Part shown: piece after piece, positions 36,206-48,300 of the stretch
How the letters are laid out: each line of letters begins with the position of its first letter
Position numbering within the stretch: position 1 is the first letter of the stretch
Origin: Saccopteryx bilineata
Lineage: Eukaryota; Chordata; Mammalia; Chiroptera; Emballonuridae
Reading direction: 5' to 3'
Length of the DNA stretch: 64,000 bases
Assembly: GCF_036850765.1 (NCBI RefSeq)
Contig: NC_089493.1
Span: 16,741,632 to 16,805,631 of the forward strand
Translations under genes and position numbers: made by a program
The notes under the pieces: generated by a model
Seen by the model: only the letters and a program-made list of their open reading frames with translations
Told to the model about the DNA's origin: nothing
Databases searched by the model: none

Positions 36206-37879
36206 TGATATAAAAAGACCCGACCATCATAGATGTTTGTTCTCATGCAGGTAACTTTAATTTATGCTCTCTGTGGAGAACATGAGTGTCTTTGCATGAG
36301 TGTCTATGGTTGGTGAGTAAGTTTACTTCAAGAAGCAATTCAAGGATTCAATATTTTCCATCTTAAATTTCCCAGGTCCTTCCTATCTATTTCTTAGTTA
36401 TCTTCAATGTGTTGCTTTCAGGTTTGCTATACTCATCTGCACCAAACAGAAGAGATAGGAGAAGGAACACTGAGTAAGGATGTCTCTTTGGTCTGGTTTG
36501 GGAAGTGGTGCCTATTAGTTTTAGCTATATTCCATTGCCCAGAACTCAGGAATACAGCCAAAAAGAAAAAAACAAAAAGCAAGTGTTACTGGGGGAGATG
36601 ATTAGCCTATGGTCTGAGAAGAAGAGGAGGTCTTGGTATCCAGCTCGCCATCTCTGCTCTATTCAAACAAAGTGTTTCTCAAGATCACTGTCTTTGTTCT
36701 CTGCTGACACAAGAGTAACAATATGAAATTCAAACTTCACTTTATAATTGGCCTGAAGTTTTAACCAGTCTCAGTTCTTTTAAATTATGATATAATAGTC
36801 CAAACAGTAGCACTATGTCATATTTAATTTTTTTTAACTATTTGGTGTTTTACATAGAAATCATGAAATTGAAAATGTATACAATTGATATATTTTTAAT
36901 TTTTAATTAAATTAGCATTCTTTAGTGTTCTCTCTCTTTCTCTCTCTCTCTCTCTTTTGACTACTGTTGACATAAAGAAAGTCTAAATTAATTGGTGGTA
37001 TTGATACTATGTTTTTTTTTAAAAACAATCTACTTTAGGTATGCCATCAGAGAATATGCATTAGTTATGCCTTCCAGACAGATGGAAAGTTCTGGTACTT
37101 TTTTCTGATTAGAGGTCCTTATAACTCATTTATTTGTACCTATTTACATATGTAATCATTTATTTACCTAATACCTGTCCAGCTGTCTTCATCTAGATAT
37201 CTGTGTGCTTTTAATTATAATTAACCATCATTTTCCATATCTTATGCATATAGCTTAAGCTTTTCCCAGAATGATAGGACATCACATTTCCTTTCTTAAA
37301 CATGACCTTAACTTTAAATGCTAATTTTTTATTCTTATGCCATCTGTCAGGATACAGTCACCTTGACATTTGCATAGAGTAATTTTGTCTTGCCCCTTAA
37401 GAACTCATTGCATCTTAAAAGATGTGTGCAGAGCTACTCTCATGAATTACACTTATATGTCTCTGGGTTTAGACTTTGGCAAGAATTCTGTGCATGGAAT
37501 TTTTCAGTGAATTCCTTCTGTATATATTATATGCGTTCAAAGCCTGATTGCTAATTTCTTACTTCATGCAACTTCAAAAATAGTTTTGAAATGTTTCTAA
37601 TCTTCCATATGATATCATTTCTAATGTCAAAGGCACTTAATATTCCTCACTCCAAAAGGTGCCTTTTAATGATTTGCAAGTAAGGTAATAGAATGACACT
37701 TTACATGAAATATCAAGATGTCCTTATTTCATATTTTTTACATTTAATTTATATCTTTTTCTTAATTTGAAATTACATAAATGATTAAAAATGCACCCAA
37801 TGGCTCATCTTTCTTCAAAATTTAACTGAACAAATGGTACCTACAATCTGAAACTTTCTGTGCCTGCAAAGCCTCTATA
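36206..37879. other. Unassigned AT-rich DNA with a (CT)n run at 36929-36955
   Basis: No gene or family was recognised. Confidence 0.5.
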
Positions 37880-37895
37880 AACCTCAACACTTCTG

Positions 37896-38246
37896 CCTGA
37901 CCAGGCAGTGGTGCAGTGGATAGACCGTGGGACTGGGATGCGGAGGACCCAGGTTCAAAACCCCGAGGTTGCCAGCTTGAACGTGGCTCATCTGGTTTCA
38001 GCAGAGCTCGCCAGCTTAGACCCAAGGTTGCTGGCTTGAGCAAGGGGTTACACAGTCTGCTGTAGCCCCACGGTCAAGACACATATAAGAAAGCAATCAC
38101 AATCAATGAACAACTAAGGTGTCACAAGGAAAAACTAATGATTGATGCTTCTCATCTCTCTTCGTTCCTGTTTGTCTCTATCTATCCCTCTCTCAGACTC
38201 TCTCTCTGTCTCTGTAAAATAGAAACAAACAAACAAACAAAAAAGC
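37896..38246 (+). mobile_element. Bat SINE (type B) with perfect target duplication
   Basis: Head CCTGACCAGGCAGTGGTGCA, GGATAGACCGTGGGACTGGG, box-B-like GGTTCAAAACCCC, then a long body with CCAGCTTGAACGTGGCTCAT, AGCAAGGGGTTACACAGTCT, AAAGCAATCACAATCAATGA and ATGATTGATGCTTCTCATCT, a pyrimidine-rich stretch and the tail AAACAAACAAACAAACAAAA. A perfect 16-bp repeat AACCTCAACACTTCTG flanks it (37880-37895 and 38247-38262). Confidence 0.95.
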
Positions 38247-38262
38247 AACCTCAACACTTCTG

Positions 38263-39439
38263 CAATTTTGCACCGAGCATCTGAAAACAGCTCTGATTGC
38301 TAATAACTCTATTCAGTATACCAGACAAGGAGGAGTTCCAACTCTTGATCTTCAGCTATTTTTGAATTGCTTTTGTGCCAAAGAACTCCACCTTAAATTG
38401 CTTTTGAAGTAGAAAATATACAGTCTCCTCTCACATAATTCAAAAGTAGTTTAAAGTTATATTTTTCAAAAAAAAAAGGAAAGAAAGAAAAATGACAAGG
38501 GGGCTATGATCAGGTCTTTGTAGTCTGTCCAAAGGAACGTGATTTGAAAAGGTTTTTTAGTTTTATTTTTTTTTCTGTGAGTGAAAGGATTTGTGGTACA
38601 AGTGTTTGGAGAAAGTGAGCTGTAGCCTTTGCTGCCATAAATATAATGTTTGTGTGGTATTTGGAGATCATGGAAAGGGCAAGAATAAATTACAGTGTGA
38701 GGTTAAAGGTAATAGTTGGAGCAATGCTCCATTTTCCCTGGCTGAGATCCTGTTTTCCAAGGTTCAATTACCTTCAAAATGTTATCCATTCAAGCTATTC
38801 TCCTTGAGTTCAGAAGGTAAATTAGATCCTCATTTCATAATTTACATATATTCACATCTTATACATGAAAATATTATCACTGTAGTGGTTTAGAATACTG
38901 TGCAAATAAGGTGCTTGGCATTAGTTCAATCTTAGGGGAGGCCACTTACTTTTCTTGTGTCCTCTGGTCATAGATTTATACCATGTTTCAGAGACCTGAA
39001 GAATAGGCAACAACTTAGAGGAAGATCCAAACTCCCCAATTCTTTTTTTAGGGGTAGAGTAGCTCAAAATGATATTTTCATCAAGCCAAATTCAAAACAG
39101 ACCATGGTATGTGTTCTGTAAATATTTGTTTAATGGACATAAAACACATATTGAACAATAGAGAATTCATATATATGTTGAGCATACATCTATTGAACAC
39201 CTCTCATCTGCAGAGACAAATAAGATATAATCACCATTTCTTAATGTTTTAAAATTATGTTTTTGATAAATAAGCTGTCTTTAGATAACAGAATCTTGGG
39301 GTAAAAAAATACATATGCCAGATGCTACCATAAACCTTTTTTTAAAATTAATATTTTGGAAGTGTAGATAGGGAAAGATTAATTCTATCTGCAGAAAGTT
39401 CACAGAATATGTCGTGTCAGACCTGGCTCTTACACACAT
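38263..39439. other. Unassigned DNA
   Basis: A 100-codon plus-strand frame at 38591-38893 shows no known motif and has no supporting context. Nothing else was recognised. Confidence 0.45.
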
Positions 39440-39790
39440 CATTATATTACATGATTAGAATGGAGTTGCTAGACAGAGAGAAGAGTACAGGGGAAACCCA
39501 GGTAAGAGGAAGAATACATCTAAACACATGGAGCAAGCATGGTTCATGCAGGACCTTATGAACAATTCAAAGTTTAAAGTTCTGAACAGAATTTCGAGAG
39601 AAAGGTGGAACATGGATAGTCACAGAAGTTCAAGGGTCTGTTTTAGGATAGAATCAGATTAATAAACTGGAAGACTACCAATGGTTTTTAAGCTAAGGTT
39701 TGGCATGATCGTGTTTCTGTTTTGAATAGAATCCTGGCAGCAAGTGAGAGATGAATGAGAAGAAATTGGAGACAGAAGAATCAGTGAAGA
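39440..39790 (-). mobile_element. L2 LINE fragment, antisense
   Basis: CATGCAGGACCTTATGAACA, then AAGACTACCAATGGTTTTTA, AGGTTTGGCATGATCGTGTT and GAATCCTGGCAGCAAGTGAG follow the antisense L2 order (agggccttgtaggccat, ccattggagggttttaagc, gtgacatgatctgattt, tctggctgc). Confidence 0.6.
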
Positions 39791-40439
39791 AGCATCATCC
39801 TTTATGAAGTGGATGCCATGTAGGGTTCTGTGTATTGTCCCTTCAGCTGGGAGTCCTGATTTTCATATATTATGGTGCCAGTAATCCACAAAACATTAAT
39901 ACGTGAAACAGATTCAAACAGGCAGTACCTTTTCCTGCATATCTTTCCAGAGAACTCCAAGAAGAGACAAATTAAGGTAATTTGATTTTAGACTATATCA
40001 TTTTCTAGATGTGTTTGTGCAAAGAAAGCAGCAAGTTTCAAGTGGACACCGCTGACATTAAACTATAGAATATTTGCAGAGAATAACGTGCACAAAAGCT
40101 TGGACTGGGCTATAGGTAAGAGACTAATATAACTGCAAGAATGTGTGCAAGAAGGCAAAACTAGCAAATGAACAAATTTAGAAGTTTCCTTTCTACTATG
40201 CAGTTTAACACCAGATGATAGATAATTTATATACCTGAATTGTTTACTTTTTCAGGATAAAGACACTGTGTTTGGGGTGGTCAGAAAGATTCAAATGAAT
40301 CTATAATATTGAACCTGGTATACATACCTTTCATGAATTCTATAAGTGATACTCCTGGTATCAGCATTACAAATTGATTAAGATCACAAGCTTGATAAAG
40401 AGAACAGCATTTCAATAGCTTTATTGGGGGAGGACATCT
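39791..40439. other. Unassigned DNA
   Basis: Nothing recognised. Confidence 0.5.
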
Positions 40440-40447
40440 TTATAGAC

Positions 40448-40661
40448 CAGTGGTTCTCAACCTTTCTAATGCTGTGACCCTGCAATACAGTTCCTCATGT
40501 TGCGGTGACCCCAAACCAAAAAATAATTTTGGTGGCTACTTCATAAATGTAATTTTGCTACAGTTATGATTCGGAATGTAATTACCTGATATGCATTATG
40601 TATTTTCTGATGGCTTTAGACGACCCCACCGGGGTCACGACCCACAGGTTGAGAACAACTG
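40448..40661 (+). mobile_element. Non-autonomous hAT DNA transposon (SPIN-like), complete
   Basis: A 214-bp element with terminal inverted repeats CAGTGGTTCTCAACCT (left) and AGGTTGAGAACAACTG (right), which match at 15 of 16 positions when one is inverted. It is flanked by a perfect 8-bp duplication TTATAGAC (40440-40447 and 40662-40669), the length expected for hAT transposase. Inside, GGGGTCACGACCCACAGGTT and GATGGCTTTAGACGACCCC resemble SPIN-type hAT elements, and TACTTCATAAATGTAATTTT resembles the rodent relative URR1. There is no transposase frame, so it was mobilised in trans. Orientation is arbitrary. Confidence 0.92.
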
Positions 40662-41235
40662 TTATAGACATAGCTCTATTGACCATGTTCACGTGGATCA
40701 ATTATTTGATTGATAATTAAACCTTCCAAATGTTTCAGGTGGGACACCCTCTTTTTTATTCTGGAATGTAAAACTTTTCTTAATTAAAGTACAGTTGGCA
40801 TACAATATTATATTAGTTTCATATGTACCACAAAGTAATATTTCACATTTCTATACTTTACAAAGTGATCACCACAAAAGTCCACCAACCCTTTTATTTT
40901 AGTGTGTGTGTCTTTCAGTCTAAAGTCTCATGAAAGCCATGTATGTAAGGGTCTTGTTTTTTTATCAATTCAGTCACCCTATGTTTTTGAATGAAGCATT
41001 TAGTCAATTTACACTTAAAATATTTATTGATAGATATGTACTTATTGTCATTGTGTTTTCATCCTAGATTTGTACGTGATTGGTCTACTGTTTTTACTAT
41101 ATGGTTGCCATTACTAGTGGATTCTTTTTCCTTATATTGATATTTTCTTATTTCTAGTTTTGACCTTTTTTTCCACTTAAAGATTTCCCTTTAACATTTT
41201 TGTACTGCTGGTTTAGTGGTAACGAACTCCTTTTT

Positions 41236-41540
41236 GTGGCAGAGACAGAGAGAGAGAGACAGATAGGGATAGACAGACAGGAAGGGAGAGAGATGAGAAG
41301 CATTAATTCTTTGTTGTGGCACCTTAATTGTTTGGTGATTGCTTTCTCATATGTGCCTTGACTGGGGGCTACAGCAGATGGAGTGACCCTTTGCTCAAGC
41401 CAGCGACCTTGGGCTCAAGCTGGTGAGCCTTCCTTGAACCAGATGAGCCCACGCTCAAGCCAGTAACCTTGGGGTTTTGAACCTGGGTCCTCTGTGTCCC
41501 GGTCTGACGCTCTATCCACTGTGCCACCGCTTCATCAGGC
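41236..41540 (-). mobile_element. Bat SINE (type B) inside the L1 copy
   Basis: Minus-strand head GCCTGATGAAGCGGTGGCAC, GGATAGAGCGTCAGACCGGG, box-B-like GGTTCAAAACCCC, body CCAGCTTGAGCCCAAGGTCG, 3' AATGCTTCTCATCTCTC and pyrimidine-rich end. Imperfect direct repeats AACGAACTCCTTT and AACAAACTTCTTT flank it. Confidence 0.9.
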
Positions 41541-42361
41541 ATAACAAACTTCTTTAGCTTTTATTTGTCTAAGAATATCTTGATCTCTTCTTCAATTCTG
41601 AATGATAATCTCGCTGGGCAAAATGCTCTTGGTTGTATTATATATTTTTCCCTTTCATCACATTGAATATACTGTGCCACTCCCTTCTGGCCTACAAGGT
41701 TTCTGCTGAAAAATCAGCTGATATTTAAATGGTCATTTCTTTCTATGTAACCAGTTGTTTTTCTCTTGATTATTTTAAGATGTCTCTTTTTCTTTAAGTT
41801 TTAATAATTTAATTATGATGTGTCTTGGTGTGGGTCTCTGGGTTCATTTGATTTGGGACCTTCTGTGTTTCTTGGACATGGACATCTCTTTCCTTCACCA
41901 GATTAGGGATGTTTTCAGCCATTATTTCTTCAAATGAGTTTTCTGTCCTTTTTTTTTTATGAGACATTTCTGATTCAAATGTTAGTATGCTTGATATAGT
42001 CCCAGAGGTCCCTTATTCTACCCTCATTATTTTGAATTATTTTTGATTATCCAATTGGGTGATTTCCACTACTCTGTCTTCCTGACTGCTGATCCATTCT
42101 TCTCCATCATCTGATCTGCCACTGATTGTCTGCAGTGTATTTTTTTCATTTCAGTTGTTATATTCTTCAGTTCTGATAGATCTTTGTTGAAGTTCTTACT
42201 GAGTTTATCTACTTGTCTGCAGAGTTTGATGAAAATCTTTATGACTATAACTTTAAACTCTTTATCTAGTAGACAGCTTACCCAAGTTTCATTTAGTTCT
42301 TTTCTGGAGTTTTGCCTTTTTGTTCATCTGTTTGTTTAAAAAATAATTTTTTTTTCTAATT

Positions 42362-43200
42362 TTACTTGCTTGTTTCTATGTATATATTAAGTGGGTAAGC
42401 TATGTCTCCTGGTCTCATAAAAGTGGCCTTATTTAAAAGGTGTCCTGTGAGACCTAGTGGTGGAGTCTCTCTCTTGTCACCACAGCCAAGTGCTTCAGGG
42501 CTGCATCTTGGGTGGATTACTATAGTCTCTTCTTTTGGTTGAGCCACAACTTCTATAGACATGCTGTCAAGTGAAACTGGTCCCTGGCCCACTGACTGTG
42601 AAGCCTGGTGACAACAGTTGTGGGCTCACTGGACTAGCAAGTATGCAAAGCAAGCCTTTGATGTGGCTTGCTGCAGGGTTTACCCATGCTGTTGCAGACA
42701 CACTGCTGTGTGCTGTGCTGACTGAGGGCACCCATCATGTGTAGTAGGGTAAGAGCCAAATCAGAGGAGTGTCAGGCTGGATAAGAATGCAGGGAAATGC
42801 CAGGATGAGATGAGCGGCCATAGCAAGGTTAATGCAGAGTGTCAGAAATGGTGCTGGTCTGCATTAGAGCAGCTATGTGTAAGCAAAGTAAAAAAAGAGG
42901 GGGAAAGTGGACCTGCCAGCACCTCTGACTTTAGAGAAAGTTCTATCAGATTCTTCTCCCTCCCGCACACCCCCTAAAATTAGTCAGTGTACCACCTTCA
43001 CATATGACCTAGGAGCTTTCATACTGCTGCCTCTGTGTCAGAACTTAAGGAAAGCACAACCCTGGATTCCCACAGCCTTATGTCTCACCCAGATTGAAGC
43101 CCCACTGATTTTCAAAGCCAGATGTCATGGAGCTCCTCCTCTTTTTTTATGGAGGACCCTGAGGCTAGGGCTCAGACTCCTTGTTCTGTGGGGATGACAT
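42362..43200 (-). promoter_or_regulatory. 5' UTR-like segment of the older L1
   Basis: This is the GC-richer part of the L1 at 40760-43560, upstream of its ORF1. Short frames on both strands (76 codons at 42362-42592 minus; 96 at 42907-43197 plus) have no recognised product. Its promoter role is inferred only from its position in the L1. Confidence 0.35.
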
Positions 43201-43574
43201 TCACAGTTGTGTCATCCCTCCCACTCATGAGTCGCTGCATAGGGAATGAGGTGATAAGGCGGGTTCTGACTAGACTTATTCAGGAGCCTTGCTCTTAAAT
43301 GCCAATTTCGTTCTTTCATGAAATGGCATCCCTTTGGTTGATGCACTCCCCCTGCAACAAGCGTGTCTCTGGGTGGGATCTCTTAAGCAAAAGGCACTTC
43401 ACTACTTTGAAACAGTTTCTGGGTGAATCTGGCTTAAACACACTTGCTTTTTAGAAGAAACCTTAAGAATCTATTCTGCATCAAGTCAATTAATTTCCTG
43501 TTCCTGACAAAGAAACAAAGGTTTCTGCTGAAGCTCTTGAACTACTTTTAATTTGGTTGGATTGTTTTTATTTT

Positions 43575-43969
43575 ATTTTATTTTTTTATTTTATTAATTT
43601 TGAAAGAGACAGAGAGGGAATCAGAGAGAGGGACGGACAAACAGGAAGGGAGAGATGAAAAGCATCAATTCTTCATTCTGGCACCTTAGTTTTTTAGTGA
43701 TTGCTTTCTCATATGTGCCTTGATGGGGTGAGGGAGCTACAGCAGAGCAAGTGACCCTTTGCTCAAGCCAGCGACCCTAGGTTCAAGCCAGCTACCTTGG
43801 GCTTCAAGGCAATGACCTTTTGGCTCAAGCTAGCAAACATGAGGCCATGTTTATGATCCCACACTCAACCCAGTGACCTCACGCTGAAGCCAGTGACCTC
43901 AGGGTTTTGAACCTGGGTCTTCTGCTTCCCAGTCAATGCTTTATCCACTGTGCCACTGCCTGGTCAGGC
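43575..43969 (-). mobile_element. Bat SINE (type B), long variant
   Basis: Minus-strand head GCCTGACCAGGCAGTGGCAC, GGATAAAGCATTGACTGGGA and box-B-like GGTTCAAAACCC. The body contains a run of repeated 'CAAGC...CAGTGACC' units at 43755-43900, making this copy about 90 bp longer than 41236-41540. Near-repeats GATTGTTTTTATTT and GATTGTCTTATTC flank it. Confidence 0.92.
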
Positions 43970-44049
43970 TGATTGTCTTATTCTAAATGATCTATTGCTT
44001 TTTCATCCTGCCCAATAAAAATTACTAAAATATTTTGAGTATTTTAATA

Positions 44050-44220
44050 AAAAAAAATTTTATTGATTTGAGAGATGAGGAGAGAAACATCAAATCACTG
44101 TTCTACTTAGTTGTTCCATTTAGTTGTGTGTTTATTGGTTGCTTTTTATATGTGCTCTGATCAGGGATCAAATGAGGTACCAGGGTGAAACTCTATTCAC
44201 TGAGCAACCAAGCCATGGCC
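44050..44220 (-). mobile_element. Old simple tRNA-derived bat SINE (type D)
   Basis: Minus-strand GGCCATGGCTTGGTTGCTCA, AGTGAATAGAGTTTCACCCT, a degraded box B (TTTGATCCCTGATCA), GAGCACATATAAAAAGC, and ATTTGATGTTTCTCTCCTCA near the tail. This is a VES-like order. Diverged. Confidence 0.8.
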
Positions 44221-44839
44221 AAGGGCTTTAATTCTTAATATGAGCAAGAAATAGAGTCAATACTTGATTTTGATAATAACAAAGAAATAAAAACCCGATT
44301 ATCAAAAAATTTTAATTCCAAGTCTTGGACAAAAGTTCACCTTTAATAGCATGATTGCATCAATATAAAACTGTTAATTATATAAATATTTTTTATTTAA
44401 GGAATAAATAAATTATGGTATAAAATGAAATTCTAAAATGAGGCAACTATATCTACATGTATTATATATTATACATGTATTATGTATTATACATATACAA
44501 TCCTACACAAGCAGAACTTTCAGTGATAATAAAACAAGGGGCAAAATGACGTATGCAGTAGTAAGTCAACCACAAGTGTATTAAATGGAGCAAAAACACA
44601 TTGATGGAGATGCCTGACACTAAAAGCATGAATTTTAAATACACTCATCAGACTGAGTATTATGGCTGCCTCTTTGGGAGAGATAGACAAGAGAGAGAGA
44701 TAAATAGATGGGAAATTGAACAATGTTTATCTATTAAGGTAAAAGTGATTTGAGACAAATATTGTAATCTGAAATATGTTCAATCTCTGGGGTGGGTATA
44801 TGTCAGTATAGTATGCTAATATTTTTCTTACATTTTTAA
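44221..44839. other. Unassigned AT-rich DNA
   Basis: Nothing recognised apart from short ATTATACATGTATTAT palindrome-like repeats near 44455-44495. Confidence 0.5.
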
Positions 44840-44883
44840 AAAGACTTTATTCAATTTTCAAAGAGGAGAAAGAGGGAAAGAGG

Positions 44884-44914
<31 letters not shown>

Positions 44915-45040
44915 GGGAGAGGAGCAGGGAGCATCAACTCCCATATGTGCCTTGACCAGGCAAGCCCAGGGTTTCAAACTGGCAACCTCAGTGTTCCAGG
45001 TAGACGCTTTATCCCACTAAGCCACCACGGGTCAGGCCTT
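44840..45040 (-). mobile_element. Bat SINE (type C)
   Basis: Minus-strand head GGCCTGACCCGTGGTGGCTT, GGATAAAGCGTCTACCTGGA, CACTGAGGTTGCCAGTTT and AAGGCACATATGGGAG, a (CT)n-rich end (GA run on plus) and tail. Direct repeats TCTTACATTTTTAA and TCCTACATTTTTAA flank it. Confidence 0.9.
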
Positions 45041-45140
45041 TCCTACATTTTTAATATTTGATAATAGCGTGGTTGAATCCACACTAATGAATCACTAGGA
45101 GTGTTTTAACTGACAAACCACAAATTCTACTATTAATTTT

Positions 45141-45328
45141 TAGTTTGTTAACTGATTTTAGAGACAGGGGAAGTGGAGGGGGGAGAAAGAGAAAGAGAGA
45201 GAGATCAAATTGCTATTCTATTTTTTTATGCATTCATTGGTTGGTTCTTGTATGTGCCCTGACCGAGAATTGAACCCTCAATGTGGGCATATTGAGGCAA
45301 TGCTCTAACTAGCAACCCAGCCAAGGTT
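45141..45328 (-). mobile_element. Old simple tRNA-derived bat SINE (type D)
   Basis: Minus-strand ACCTTGGCTGGGTTGCTAGT, TAGAGCATTGCCTCAATATG, box-B-like GGTTCAATTCTC and GGTCAGGGCACATACAAG, then CTCTCTCTTTCTCTTTC and tail. Repeats CTACTATTAATTTTTA and CTACCTATTAATTTTTA flank it. Confidence 0.85.
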
Positions 45329-48300
45329 TCTACCTATTAATTTTTATTGAATTCAAAATAGCCTAATTAAATGTTCTGCTATAGAAACCACCAGGGTAAT
45401 CCATATTTTAGCATATTTGGTCTAACACTCACATGGCAATTGTTCAGTGTTTACTGATTCTCTCTCTGCACTTTACAGAAAGCAGTAAGAATTCTAAGAG
45501 TTCAATTAAATCCCAAGGGTAAATAAATTAAAAGAAAAAAAGCAGACATTTTTGGCTTCAGTGTTACTAATTTTAACATGCTAACTAGGTTACTTATAAA
45601 TTCAGAGGCAAGAAAGCAGTTAAAAAGGTAATGACTTGTAAACAGATAACATTAAAAAATTCACAAATACACAAACAATCTCATCACATTTAGATTGTTC
45701 TTTCTCTCTCCCTCTTTTTTTTTTTTACGTTTTTCCCCTAAGATGCAAAATGTAGTATGCATCAAATTAGTCAATTTCTTATATCTGACAAAGAATAACA
45801 GAAGCAAAAATTGTTGAGATATGGCATTCAAATATTCCTTTACTTTTCTAAATATACACTTAGTATAGTTTTTCATGGAAATTAACTGGTATTTAAGTAG
45901 ATGGACAAAAGAATATTACACTGGTTTACCTTGACAAAAAATGAGCTCACCAATAGAAAGGCTGACCCATGTGTGAATGACCCACAGACCTTGTAATTGT
46001 TCTTTGTAGCAGTTAATAAAAATCTAAACATCGATTAATTTCATGATAATTAGCTAATAAGAACTATTACACATATGAGGAAATATTAAGCAACAAGGTC
46101 AAATCACTGAAAAACTTCATGAACTATATTTTATCAGAATAATATTAAATGAAACGTTTTAAATTATACCATATTCTGCTATATGATATGTTGTGGCAGA
46201 TTCATTTGGCCTTTTTAGTTACTTATTATCAATGTAAGAAAACTTATTTAAATAATAAAATGGGCAAGTTAACAAATCTCATATAAGCAATGGGAAAATT
46301 AGTAAATAAGTACAAGTTCAAAAACAAATTGGACCAAGATCACATTCTAGAAAGAGAGACAAATTAAATTGAAATCTTTAGGCAGAAATTGAAATTGTTG
46401 ATGAGAGAGAAGTATGTTAGTTCTATTGACAAGGAAAGATGAAAAATAATATTAGTTTATATAGATATCAATAGCAACAGCTTTTGTGCATTTTAAAACT
46501 TTAATATAAATGTATGTATATGCCCACACACACATTAAAATATGCAAAAAATCAGCAAATATTGTGGTTTTCCATTTTCGAAAAACTCCGTTCAGTCATG
46601 AAATTAAATTTTAAGACCTAGTACCAAAACCAAACATTTTAAAACAGTTATAAAAAGGGCTTTATCTTTACATAAGTTGAAAATATTAACATATTTAAAA
46701 TAAGCACTATTTAATTGTATTTAAGTGAACATGTTTTGAAAAGTGAAAAACATTATTATATAAAAACTCAGTGATTTTCTACCACTTGAACTAGTCCTGT
46801 GGATGCTTATAGAAAAATGTTTTATTTTGGTAAACAAAGAAAGAATCATCAGGGTGTCATTTCTCCTGTGCCAACTTTCATGTGGAAAAATAAACCAATT
46901 TTGGAAAAGTAAGAAGAAACTGAAGTCATTTGGCTGCACTTAGATTAACAAATACGGGCTAAGCCACACCAATGTTTTTATTTTCCATCCATTAATTTTA
47001 TGCCCCTGAAAACATGTCATAGCATTTTATAGATTATGCAATTACTAGTATTGGATTGATAATGTTCACCCATAAATATCAGAGTAACTAATTAAACTGA
47101 GTCTAGAAGGAGTATAAAGATTATAAAAACATACAAGTAGTAATAAAATATGTACAGAAAAATATAGCATTGATCTACAACGAGTAGGGTTTTGACAAAG
47201 CACTGCAATATTTAGTTTTACTTTGCAGTCAGGAATACTTTTCATTTTTATAATTTTTCTCTTTGAGTAATTTGGCCCCTGAGACTTAAATATGTCTTTA
47301 CACACTTCTTATTTATTCACTAATATCGAATTCATTTCTCATGAGCATATTAAATTTTAAGTGAAAATATTTATACTGAAAAGGTATAAAGTTTATAAAT
47401 AAACATTGTTGTGTATGATTGACAATGAAGCATTTCAAGCAGATTCACAGAGAAAAATAAACAAATTTTCTGCCCTAATTATGACAAAAAGTGCTATGTT
47501 GAGGCTATGCTGGTTTTCTGGTCCCTCTTATTTAAAGGGCAAAATGGTCTTATGGTGCCAGGCCGCTGTCTATATGGATTGAAACAGAGAAAACATGAAA
47601 ACTTTTCTAAAACGTTACTAAAACTCTTTGTAATAATCTTGGGGAAATATCAGCATACTATTGTCAGTAGTATTTTTCTAAGAAACATCTCATTGTATTT
47701 ATCTAGGATTATTTTTTCTTTTTTTCACCTAAAGAAGTTAATGTGTAGTGTCCTGAAAAGACAGCTGGATCTAGTCACTGAACTCATTTCAGTACCAGAT
47801 TCGAGTTTACCATATGGTTTTATATAGGTTACAAAGGATTCTTGCACTTGTTTCTTCATTTCTCAAGAAGTGACTAACAGGCTTCCTTCTGCCCAAAAGT
47901 CTACAGAAAAGTTATCTAGCTTGTGGATGGAAACACCCCCGTGTGATGATAATCTCAAGAAGAGTGTCATAAAAGTCAAAACATATCAAAATATGTTATT
48001 GCATTCTTTATCTCAATAGATATTTCCATTTCACAACCTTAATACATTATGCTTAAGACCATGGTATCAGAGTTGCGGGAAAAAGAAGTGAATAGATTTT
48101 AATTAAATAAGTTCTAAATTTTAATTAGTAAATAGCTTGTATGTGACCAACTATGACCTTGGTGGGGTGGGGCCACTTTAACACATTTCAACCCTCTCTT
48201 GAAACAAACAAACAAATAAACATGTTCTGTTTATTTTAAAATTTTTCACCTAGGGCAAATAAAATAGTACACGTGGAAATATTTTGAAAACTCTAAAGCA

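Larger units (their letters stand above)
40760..43560 (-). mobile_element. L1 copy lacking most of ORF2 (5' UTR, ORF1, start of ORF2, 3' end), antisense
   Basis: Read on the minus strand this is a mid-age L1. 42300-43560 looks like GC-richer 5' UTR. About 41550-42300 is ORF1: conceptual pieces such as RDLWDYIKHTNI, FEEIMAENIPNLVKE and VPNQMNPETHTKTHHN are typical of the ORF1 RNA-binding region, with stops and shifts. About 40940-41220 covers the ORF1-ORF2 junction and the first codons of ORF2. About 40760-40900 resembles the L1 3' end (TACAGTTGGCATACAATATT, then TATTAGTTTCATATGTACCA). The roughly 4 kb that would hold ORF2 is missing, as in HAL1-like or internally deleted L1. A SINE at 41236-41540 interrupts it. 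Confidence 0.6.

Noticed and set aside
38591..38893. 100-codon plus-strand frame as a possible gene
   Set aside because: No motif, no splice or retrocopy context, and composition typical of chance frames.
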